Shown: one piece after another, positions 11,626 through 20,461 of the stretch
Numbering within the stretch: the first letter of the stretch is position 1
Layout of the letters: the number at the start of each line of letters is the position of its first letter
NCBI GenBank assembly: GCA_018398765.1
Contig: JAHBMJ010001439.1
Coordinates: 1 to 29,059 of the forward strand
DNA: 29,059 nucleotides
Reading direction: 5' to 3'
Source of the DNA: Chromera velia
Lineage: Eukaryota; Sar; Chromeraceae
Program-made: the position numbers and the translations under genes
Notes under the pieces: generated by a model
Seen by the model: only the letters and a program-made list of their open reading frames with translations
Told to the model about the DNA's origin: nothing
The model's database searches: none

Positions 11626-12500
11626 CCATAAATGATCCACGTCTGCGGCGTGGACTTTCAAGCTTATCCAAAAATACAGCTTAAACTTTCAAGTGATAGT
11701 TAGGTAACGTTCAGAGAGGTCATTGCCGGCAGGACGGCAATTGCCAGCAGAGCTTATCGCTACTGGCAGAACGACTGGCAGTCGATAGCAGAGAAAGTTA
11801 GAGTTCAATAATAAAATCCATAAGTCATTATCTGTTGGAGACTTGGAGTTAGTTTATGTACACTGTACACAGTCTGTTTATAGGTTTAAACAGTATGACA
11901 GTCCGTATATGCCTACTATATAGTTTTACATAGTCTGATTATAGCTGTACATGGAGGTACATGACACTCTGTCATAGGTGGCATAGTATGACACAGTCTA
12001 GGGAGGTGCTTCATACCTCCTACAACCCGCTTAAGGCCATATCTAAGAGTTAATGAGTCATTAAGAGGGACAGTTCTATGGCCAGTATGCTTCGCAGTGT
12101 ATCGTGGTGTGTTTGCAGATGTTGTAAGTCAAATCGATGAGTGCCGTCTTACGATCGTCGTCCAAAAACAGAAAAGCAGCGCCCATAATGACCGCAACTG
12201 GCCCATACAGAAATACCTGAACCATTCCAACAACGGAAACAGTCTACCTCAAAGTTTGGGTGGTCTCTCTAGTCGGGTGCTCCGGCTTCCAGAGAAAGAC
12301 CCGTGGCAAGAAGCTACTGCCTCAGGTCTCGAAGGGCCTCCAACTCTAGAGACTGGGGGGGATGGAGATTTGCCACAGCAGCCATCTGCAAGCTAATGCA
12401 AACTGCCATTGAATACATAGGAGCTAATATGGGCGTCACGATGGGGCACTAGATTTAAGACAACTGTTCGATCGACAATACTATCACGACCTACATCATA
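11626..12500. other. AT-rich intergenic stretch with short direct and inverted motifs
   Basis: Repeated ACAGTCTG/ACAGTATGACAGTC-type motifs lie at 11868-12000, a small hairpin (GGAGGT/ACCTCC, 12002-12020) follows, and TTGCCGGCAGGACGGCAATTGCC is near 11730. A frame at 12097-12396 is open but starts with GTG and resembles nothing I know. No RNA gene was recognised. Confidence 0.4.
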
Positions 12501-12722
12501 ACTAGGCACCGGCTAGAGAAAAAAAAAAAAAAGATCTCTCTAGATCGTCTACCTTTTTTTTTTCTTTTTTAGTCAAACAACTGTTGTTTAACTGTTGCAC
12601 AAGTGTTGTTTGTGTGTTGCACAACTGCTGTTAAGTGTTGTTTAGGGTTAAAAAGTAAAAAGGAAAAAAAAAAATTATCTCCCAAGATCATCTACTTTTT
12701 TTTTTTCTCTAGCCGGCGCTTA
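12501..12722. mobile_element. MITE-like foldback element with long A/T-rich terminal inverted repeats
   Basis: The left end (CCGGCTAGAGAAAAAAAAAA from 12509) is the reverse complement of the right end finishing at 12716; similarity extends outward (CTAGGCAC versus CTAAGCGC) and inward over about 60 bp through GATC-GTCTACC-type sequence and poly-T. The ~70-bp centre is built from TGTTGTTT/TGTTGCAC repeats. No coding potential is present. A further copy of the terminal motif (GGCGCTAAGCATCAC) occurs at 13264-13278, so this end sequence is repeated locally. No clear target-site duplication was found. Confidence 0.55.
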
Positions 12723-13009
12723 GCATCAGAACAGTATATTGAATAACTCTTTATAATTGCTGGTATCTTTTTTTTTTTTTAAAGATAAAAAAAACTAGAA
12801 AAAAGATTCATAGAATCATATCTAGAATCATATTGGGCAATAGATGTCGGGACAAACCTTATAGGATAAACCTGGAATATATAACTATAAGAACCTAAAT
12901 ACAATCGAAGTCAATATCAGTACTAGACCTGTATAGACCTTGTATGCTCAGGCTGGTACTACTACTACACAGTGACGGTGACTGCATGCTAGTAGAGTGA
13001 TGATTGAGG

Positions 13010-13073
13010 CATGCTAGTAGAGTGCATGTGATATGTCATCAAATTGACATCAATTATTTTTATTTGTAGTATA
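13010..13073 (+). repeat. Left copy of a 64-bp direct repeat flanking the MYND segment
   Basis: Starts CATGCTAGTAGAGTGCATGT and ends TAGTATA. It matches 15759-15822 at 60 of 64 positions in the same orientation, 2749 bp apart. The first 15 bp also occur once more at 12984-12998. Both flanking copies are preceded by TACTACTACAC-like sequence. Confidence 0.8.
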
Positions 13074-13328
13074 GTACCCTTTTCTCCGAGCGAGTCGTTT
13101 TCCTCGAGCAAGCCGTTTTCGTTGTAGCGAGTGTGAACACAGAAGTTCATTGCTTGACTCGTGAGAAAAGATCGTGCAGTATTGATAGAGAATGACTGAT
13201 CTAAAAGTGTAATGAGTCGTGTCACTTCAACTCAGATGTAAGAGCCATACAGTGGTTTTTAGACGGCGCTAAGCATCACAAAGCAAGCACTTAAGCAATC
13301 CCAGACTGAGTCTCTGCTTCTGGTATCT

Positions 13329-14576
13329 GTGACTGATCTTCCAGTGCAGGTCGCGGAAATCATCAGCTCTCTGCAACATATTCAGAGAACACTTTCTTCT
13401 GTCTCCAGTATTTCCGTCTCCAGGGATGAAGAGACAAACTTGCAAAAGTGCAGCTCAAGAATGAACCCTCAAAAAACGGGCAAGCCTAGTAACGTTTCCT
13501 TTCGCAAGTCAACCAGAAGAGGCAAGCGCTGGTTGAGATTGCAGTGGCTCCAGACGCTAAGCTTTCAAGGAGAAGAAGATGACAGAAATAAAAACGGTTA
13601 CGTTCTTCCGGGCGCTTTCCCCTCGTCGTATCCTTCCAGCGACCTATCAGTCACAGCTCGTCCATGGTATCCATATCGTCTAAGGCCCTTCCACCAGGCT
13701 TCTGACAAGGCCAGAGGCTTTGGAAGCAACGCTACAGCAGATGCCCAGTTGTGTGTGCCTTCCACAAGACTGTCCCACCAAGTGAACCACCTTCACGTCT
13801 CTCCTCCCCCCAACTACAATGTCACTGTGCACAGCGAAGTCTTGCGCAACACACCCAGTTCAGGTCAACCTGCAAGTGCAGAACAAGACAGTCACCCTGT
13901 TGTGATAGTTCTAACTGCAGGAAGCCATCCGGTCCCCACATCCCCAGATGAAGACTCCGTCTTTCCGCCTATGTACGAGACTGTCCCCGTCTCTACACCC
14001 GCAGACCGCGATTCGATCGTTCCATGCGCAGCCATCCCAAGCCTCACGTCTTCTAGCGCGTCTTCTTTGACAGCAGAACCGACCTTTGCATCTCGTAACA
14101 CTTCTGCAGCGCCAGCTACCCTGCAATGCCGGCAATGCGAAGACAGCAGTGCGGGAAAGAGGCATACCCAGTGCAAAGTTGCAACTTATTGCAGCGTTGC
14201 ATGTCAGAAGGTTCACTGGAAGACTCGCAGAGCGAAATGTGACAGAGAGTGGGCAGGACACGCTATGAAGGGCACAAAGAAGGAGATGGATAGTGCAAAA
14301 GCGCTGGACTTCTTGAAGAGAGTCGAGATAGCAACTGAAGCAAAGAAGCAGGAGCTTGTTAACGAACAAGTGGTGAACTTTGTAGTTGGCTGTCTCTGCA
14401 TCGACGGGCCCATCAAGACGATTGGCCAAGACAGGGATCGAACAGATATGCAGAGAGACGTAACGGTTCGACTTGCTCAGCTGATCAAAGGGGCACTAGA
14501 CGCACTCGTAGCGCTCCCCAAGTTGAACCAGATGGTGGAGAATGCATTGGATAAAGACCCCAAAGAAAGTCTCTGA
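13329..14576 (+). CDS. MYND-type zinc finger protein
   Basis: The open frame has 415 codons but begins with GTG; the first in-frame ATG is at 13461 (codon 45). The true start may be that ATG, or the frame may be an exon entered at the TGCAG acceptor ending at 13347. The MYND finger lies at about residues 267-306: LQCRQCEDSS, then TQCKVATYCSVACQKVHW and RRAKC, giving the C-x2-C...C-x5-YCS-x2-C-Q-x3-HW...C spacing of this protein-interaction domain. The first ~260 residues are Ser/Pro-rich and probably disordered; after the finger come charged helices (about 310-415) with no recognised domain, so it is not a SET-MYND methyltransferase from what is visible. The gene is flanked by 64-bp direct repeats, hinting at duplication or mobilisation. 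Role unknown; MYND proteins are commonly adaptors or regulators. Confidence 0.7.
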   Translation: MTDLPVQVAEIISSLQHIQRTLSSVSSISVSRDEETNLQKCSSRMNPQKTGKPSNVSFRKSTRRGKRWLRLQWLQTLSFQGEEDDRNKNGYVLPGAFPSSYPSSDLSVTARPWYPYRLRPFHQASDKARGFGSNATADAQLCVPSTRLSHQVNHLHVSPPPNYNVTVHSEVLRNTPSSGQPASAEQDSHPVVIVLTAGSHPVPTSPDEDSVFPPMYETVPVSTPADRDSIVPCAAIPSLTSSSASSLTAEPTFASRNTSAAPATLQCRQCEDSSAGKRHTQCKVATYCSVACQKVHWKTRRAKCDREWAGHAMKGTKKEMDSAKALDFLKRVEIATEAKKQELVNEQVVNFVVGCLCIDGPIKTIGQDRDRTDMQRDVTVRLAQLIKGALDALVALPKLNQMVENALDKDPKESL

Positions 14577-14789
14577 GATGATTTGCTTCATCTGCTCTGC
14601 CACATTGCTGAACAAGACCTTACTGGACGTTTGCAGTGTGAAGGAAGGGTGACACTGTAGTTGTGTGTGATTGAAGCCGCGGGTCAAAGTTTTTATGTCA
14701 CAGTGACTCTGCATGCTTCTCAAACGGTTTGTTCATCAATCGATGGTGAATTTCTTTCTTTTCTTATTCAGTCTCTATCTTTTTTCTTT

Positions 14790-15460
14790 TCTTTTCCCCT
14801 TCTCAGACTCAGAGTGTGAAACCTGTCTTTCTTGTCACTCCCTCTATCACTTCACTTCTATTAGTGAGACAGAATGATAAGAAGCAACCCATAAGAAGAG
14901 AGAGGGTTTTTCATTCCTATCTGTGTGTCTTGGGAAAAGAACGTTCATGGTGACCCTGAAAAGTGTGAAAGAAAAGAGAAGTGAACTCTCGATTTCCCTT
15001 CTCTTTTTCTTCTTTGTTTAAAAGTTTCTTTTCTGCAACTCTTTCTGTTACCTCACCCTTTTTGAGTCGGACAGAACAACAGGAAGTAACTCACAAGAAG
15101 AGAGAGGGTCTTCAATTCCCCTCTGTGCGTCTCGGGAAAAGAATGTTCTTGGTTACTCAGAAAAGTGTGAAAGAACATAAAAGAGTACTTCTCTCTTTTT
15201 CTCACTTAGTCTCAATTCTTCGTTCTTTTTTCTCGCTCTGGTTGAAGTTTCCTTTTTTGTTACTCTCCCTGACAATGTTACTTCATCTTTCTGAGTCAGA
15301 CAGAACGATAAGAAGCAACCCATAAGAAAAGAGAGGGCTTTACCGTTCCCCTTTGTGCGTCTCGGAAAAAAAAATGTTCTTGGTTATTCTGAAAAGTATG
15401 AAATAAACGTGTTCTCTCTCTCACTTGGTCTTAATCTCTTCTCTCAATTCTTTTTCTCCT
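14790..15460 (+). repeat. Three-copy tandem repeat of ~202-229 bp downstream of the MYND ORF
   Basis: Each unit contains GAAGCAACCCATAAGAAGAG-type sequence followed by a GAGGGNTTT...TCTGTGYGTCT...GAAAAGTGTGAAAG block; anchors lie at 14881, 15083 and 15312 (spacings 202 and 229). Units also share a pyrimidine-rich TTTTTCTCTTTCT section and a GAGTCAGACAGAACGATA-type motif. Copies are diverged by substitutions and small indels. No sustained coding frame runs across them. Confidence 0.75.
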
Positions 15461-15758
15461 TTTTACTCTTGCGTTTCAGCACTAAAAGTCATTTCGCTTT
15501 TGGCAGCCTTTTGTCCCTCTGCCAGATGGCCTCAGATCGGAACGAGAAAGCCATTCAGATAAAGGAAAAATGATGCCGCGTGTGCTTTTTCTTCAATTGT
15601 AAACCGTTTACGGCATAGGCTAGACCTGTGTGGGCTGGCCAGGGAGGTCTGATGCGTCTAGACGCTTTCCTTGGGAGCTGCACATAGGACATTCGGCATT
15701 GGAGCGGGAGGCTAATCCTCCGGACATAAATCCTAATCCTAATCTTACTACTACACTA

Positions 15759-15822
15759 CATGCTAGTAGAGTGCATGTGATATGTCATCAAATTAATATC
15801 AATTATTTTCATTTATAGTATA
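15759..15822 (+). repeat. Right copy of the 64-bp direct repeat
   Basis: Partner of the copy at 13010-13073, same orientation, with four substitutions. Together they bracket the MYND ORF and the tandem repeat array. Confidence 0.8.
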
Positions 15823-15936
15823 AGACACTGGTACTAACACTGGTGGAGTGAAGCTAATAGATCATGTACTAGATTTTGAATCGATCACTAGATGGATCAT
15901 GAAACATCATGACGCTAGAGAAGGCCGGGTGCAAAC

Positions 15937-16020
15937 ATTAGTCAAATCTGTTTAGTTAGTTTAACTTAGTTACGTATTTCTCCATGGGGTCATAAACTAA
16001 ACTAACTAACAATTTAACTA
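15937..16020. repeat. Short foldback element
   Basis: TTAGTCAAATCTGTTTAGTT from 15939 pairs imperfectly over about 30 bp with sequence at 15988-16018 (reverse complement TTAGTTAAATTGTTAGTTAG), with a ~20-bp spacer. It is noncoding and possibly a small MITE. Confidence 0.45.
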
Positions 16021-16776
16021 AAGACCACGCCCAGTTCGACTTTTGACTGCATCGGTTTTTTAATGCATTCTTTTTCGTCTGACGACATTCATTCGATCAG
16101 GTGGCTTTGCACCTCGCTGGCGATGAGATCGGGTCCTAGATCGGGTCATGCCAGTCGAACTGGAACCAACAATAGAAGAGGAAGAGAGACGGCCTCCTTG
16201 GAGATGAGGGGAGACCCCGAGAGAGGTCGAATGACCCCAACCCCCCACCACCTTTCCCAACAAAGCGAATTTGAATTTGCAGTTCGTTCCATCAAACAGC
16301 TGCACGCTTTAATTGATGGAGTCATTGATCGACCCCTATTCAAATTCTCTCTCCCTCTCTCCCTCGATCGATTGAATTTGCGGAACGCAGCTTGGCCAAT
16401 CTTCCGTGTTCGCCATTAATTTCCCCCCTGCTCTCCTCCTCCACAATTTCTATATGCGGAAAGGAAAGGAAAAGAAAGCGTTGAAATCAACAGGAAGGGT
16501 CTGCCCAGCAGGCACTCACCCTCAGGTCACCACCAAAGCCCATCCTCCCCAGAGCACACGGATGAAAGCAGCCACAACTGCCAGTCTGCCCATGCGGCAG
16601 CTGATGGAACGAACGAAGGAAGGAAGGAAGGGCAGAAGGAAAGACACAGGACTCCCACCTAAAGGGAGTTCACGCGGGGCACAAAAGGCAAAAAAAAAAA
16701 AGGAACAGAGAGAAGAAGGAAAAAGACACTCTCCCACATCCCATTGAACCCTACCCACCCAGAAGACCCCCCCCCT
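16021..16776. other. 3' flank of the C2 gene
   Basis: This is noncoding sequence of ordinary GC content downstream of the minus-strand C2 gene and so includes its 3' UTR. Open frames exist on both strands (for example 16063-16419) but have low-complexity compositions and no recognisable domain. A (GGAA)n-rich patch lies around 16610-16640. Confidence 0.4.
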
Positions 16777-19692
16777 CTAGGAGCTGCCCGACCACCCTCC
16801 CGACCAGGAAGAATCTGACCCCGAAAAGTCAAATCCCCCAAACCCCTTCTTCTTGAATTTGTTCTTCTTGTACTTCTTGTCTTTCTTATCCTTCTTCTTC
16901 TTCTTTCCACCTCCATACCCACAACCGAACACTCCTCCGTGCATCGCTGCGGCAAACATACCTGCCCCCGCAGCCCCAGGAGTCACCTGGTGCCCCTGTG
17001 GGTAGCTTGGGTGTGTCTGCTGCTGTGCGTGATACTGAGCATAAGAGGGGCCCTGGCCCTGGTTGGCTGGTGGCGCGCCTCCGTAGGGTGCGTTGGTGTT
17101 TTGCTGGAAGGGTGGATTCATCGGAGGCGGCGCCTGCGCAGGGGCCGCTCCACCCCCCGCCCCGTCTACCACAATCACAGTGGCACCCTGAGGAACTCCA
17201 CCGGGAATGTTGAAGGGAGGGGGGGCCTGCCCGCCGCCACCACCTGAGGGAGCGAAAGGGGGGGGAGCTTGACCGTTTCCTCCACCCAACGGACCGAAGG
17301 GAGGCGGAGCCTGGCCGCCGCCACCGGACGGGGCGAAGGGAGGCGGAGCCTGACCACCGCCACCCCCTCCGTAACCCGGAGCGAAGGGGGGCTGAGCCTG
17401 GCCGCCGCCGCCCCCCCCGTACCCACCGTACCCAGGCACCCCCTGAGGCGGCGGGGGGAGGCCCTGTGTGTTGTACCCCGGGTTTGTTTGTGTGGGGGGC
17501 ATTCCCATTCCGCCTGGAGGACCTCTGACGGCCTGCATGGAGAGATAGAGGAACCCTGCAGCCTTCCCGTTTTTCCGCACAAGGTTCAGTTCCCCTGTGA
17601 AACTCGGGTTGGCAGAGTTCAACAGAGGAGCCAGGACCATATCCACAGAGCCGATGAAGCTGCAGACAGACAGAACAGGGATGCATGCACGCATTACACG
17701 CATAATCTGTATGCATTCTGATGGTATACACACACAAAACATAATCAAGCCTGTAAAGAACTCCAGTGCCGATTCGATAGAGAGAAGTGCTCACAGAGGA
17801 GAGAAGTTCGCAGGTCGGGAGGGGACAGGGAGCTGAGAGCAGTGCAGAGAGACAAGAAAGCAGGCTCGGGGAGGGAACAACGGATGCGGAGACGGGAGAG
17901 GGCAGGAATAGGAACTTTAAGGGTGAAACAGAGGGGTGGAGTGGAGGGGAAGCGGTTCAAGGGCAAAAAAAAAAAAGGGTCTTGTATATCAGGTTCGAAC
18001 TCACTCGTCGGCAGTCAGTTTGTCATGATCCCACACCTGCACATAAGCACAGACGCACAAAGGCACACAGGAAGACACGCACACACATAGACGGACAAAC
18101 AGATGGACATACATGCATACACGCATGCATGAATACACAGAGGCAGAGAGAGGGAGGGAGGGCGGAAGGGAGAGAGAGAGAGAGAGCGTGCGGTGTGTGA
18201 GAGAGAGGAAGGGCGCGGGGATCGTTATCCGAGAGCGTGAAGAAATGGACAGAAAGCGCAAAAGGGAAAAGTTTGCGTTGGTAGACTGTCTGTCTCTCTG
18301 TCTGTCTATCTCTGTGGCCATTCCCTTTTCTCCTCTTGCGTGTGTCTCCACCCTCATCAACTGCTCTCTCTGTCCACCCCTTCTTCCGGCAACGAACACG
18401 AAAAGACAAAGGAAGGCACCGCTCAGCAAGGAAGATGAGAGAGAGTCCCCTCCCCGCACACCCACCTCAAATCGCACAGACTGCTCCCCCCTGTACGGCA
18501 GCTTCAACTGCTTGTTCCACACAGGGGTTCTGCAACCAAGCAAGCAAGCAAATAGTACACGAAGGAAGCAAAGGCCCATACGAAAAGCACCATGTTCCCC
18601 CCAAGGATGCCCTTCAACGACACCAGAAGTTACCCCCCTAACAAATCGAGGAACGCATGAAGAGAACGGGGGGGGGCACCAATTCAGTGCAGCAAAAAGG
18701 GAGTGGAGAAACCGTTGCAAAGTATGAGAGGCAATCGGAATGCTTCTTGGAGGTCCAGACCAAACACGTCCATCTGCCCTCTGGATTTGTCTGTCCTCAT
18801 TTCCACCAAAATAATCTGGCAGCATGCACCCCGGCTTCTTGAATGACCCAAAAGATGACATGGGTGAAGCCAACAAAAGGGGGAAAAACACACATTTGTT
18901 CCGCTGCAAATGCGAAGGGACGCAATGAGCCTTGTTCGTGCCTCCCTACTCCTGTTCCTTCCTTCCTGCCGTCACTGGCCTGGATCCAGACTGAAGAACA
19001 ACTGACTTATGCGCTTTCTCCTTCCACTCCGTGCGAGCGATCTGGGACCCAAAGATGACTTTGCAGTAGGGGTCCATCTTCATGAACATCTCTGCACAGA
19101 GAGAGAGGTAAAAACAGACAGACAGACAGACAGTCTGACCGGTGTTTTCTGCTTTTGATGTCCAGAAACACCATGCGTCCAACTGCCTACCAGAAGGAAT
19201 TCTCCAGGGAAAAAGGCAGAAAGCCATTTTCATTCAAACGATGACAAAGTAAAAGAGATCTCGAGACTATCTTCCCTATCTAACACAATCATCACACATG
19301 GAGCCTGGTGGAGAATGGAGAAGGCGCACCGCCACACGCACATCCAGGCAAGCAGAAGCGCCCATCTCGCTGGACTTCTTTAATTTCTACCCCTTCCCTC
19401 AAGGAAGCCCCCGTGTACAAATGAGAAGAGACAAACGAGACGGCATGCATGCTCCTCTGCCTCGTTCGTATCTTTGAAGTTCTCTAGCCGATGTCCGATC
19501 TACAGCATCAGACCAGGCCCTCTGTCCCTCCCCCTTTTGCTGTGTTATCAGAACGGACAGAGCAAAAATTGGAAACCCTTCTGTCCATGCCAAAAGGCGG
19601 GAACTATCACAAGACTTCTGCCTTGACTACCCACCTGTGTTGTAGAGCTCCCGTGCGCTCACAACGGTGATGACGAGTTCCGAGACGCTCAT
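16777..19692 (-). CDS. C2-domain protein with Gly/Pro-rich tail, SRC2-like, 5 exons
   Basis: Exons read on the minus strand are 19692-19635, 19091-19007, 18529-18466, 18036-18005 and 17659-16777. They join in frame (1122 nt, 373 residues), all with GT-AG borders and matching phases. Residues 1 to ~120 form one C2 domain: LVITVVSARELYNTEMFMKM-DPYC (6-29), then TEWKEKAHKTPVWNKQLKLP, then VWDHDKLTADDFIG (70-83). D26, D72, D74 and D79/D80 sit where C2 domains bind calcium, so Ca2+-dependent membrane binding is plausible. The rest is low complexity: about five GQAPPPFAP-type repeats within Gly-rich spacers, a Lys-rich block (KKKKKDKKDKKYKK) and a Ser/Gly tail. The C2-then-PGY/G-rich arrangement matches plant SRC2 and related alveolate proteins. 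It is transcribed away from the gene at 20462. Confidence 0.85.
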
Positions 19693-20461
19693 GTTTTCTT
19701 CTACGCCCCACCCTGACTCAAAAAAGACCTCTCCCTTCTACGATGCTGCAGAGAGACCCTCGATCACCAGAGGCGTCCGCAGTGGAAGTCTGCGTATTCC
19801 TGTCGTCCTCTCAACTCGCGTTCCTACTCAGCCTGTGAAAGGGAAACTCGTTCAAAAGAAGATGGCAGCTTCCTGGAAACCAGGACACGCAAATCTGCCT
19901 GGAACTGTTCAACTCCCTGGGTTGTGACTCTCTATATATTGCGCGAGAGGGTTTCAACCGTGTGACTTGTGACCGATTTCATGAACGTGCCCGAACTAGC
20001 TCGGAACTGTGTGTCAGGTGTCCGATGAAAGATGATGATCGAGGGCCGGGATCATCCGGGATCGACTCGTGGACTCTGCATATGCGGGGCACTTTTTTTC
20101 ACTTTTTCCGCGCTCGCACTCCTTTACTTCCGCGTTGCTTGGGGGGCACTTTCAGAAAAAGCTGGCCACGTCATCTCAGAGGGTCAGAGGCAGCAATTGA
20201 AGACGGTTCAGCCTCCCAAAAAGTGCTGACAGGTGCTGACAGAATCGAAGCGAAGTGGAGAGACAAAGTTTGAAGAAGAGGCTTCTGCTTTGTCCGTTTT
20301 CCTTAGAAGGTGTTCGGTTGGGGGCTTCTGAAGTTTCTCTGCCCGGGAGTGTGGAAGTCTCTTGAACGCCCTGCAGCAATTTGATCAAGCTAGACGCACT
20401 GACGACGTGATTTACCTGTCTGACTGTGCGAGCGATTCCGTTTGACAAGTAGGTACATGAA
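19693..20461. promoter_or_regulatory. Divergent intergenic region between the C2 gene and the Gly/Gln-rich gene
   Basis: This 769-bp interval holds the start regions of two head-to-head genes and thus presumably both promoters and 5' UTRs. No TATA box stands out. GTGCTGACAG is duplicated in tandem at 20223-20242. A two-codon upstream ORF (ATGAAATGA, 20457-20465) overlaps the start codon of the plus-strand gene at 20462. Confidence 0.5.

Noticed and set aside
12097-12396. 99-codon plus-strand frame
   Set aside because: It starts at GTG, has no recognisable domain or splice context, and lies in repeat-rich DNA. I kept it only as a note in the region entry.
16886-17794. Arg/Ser-rich minus-strand frame overlapping the C2 gene tail, and plus-strand frames at 16939-17721
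   Set aside because: Shadow frames of the GC-rich Gly/Pro repeat coding region.
18001-18909. 302-codon minus-strand frame treated as one gene
   Set aside because: It contains two genuine small C2-gene exons (18529-18466 and 18036-18005), but the rest is intron.
19667-19927. 86-codon plus-strand frame in the divergent promoter
   Set aside because: It overlaps the start exon of the C2 gene antisense, with no family resemblance.
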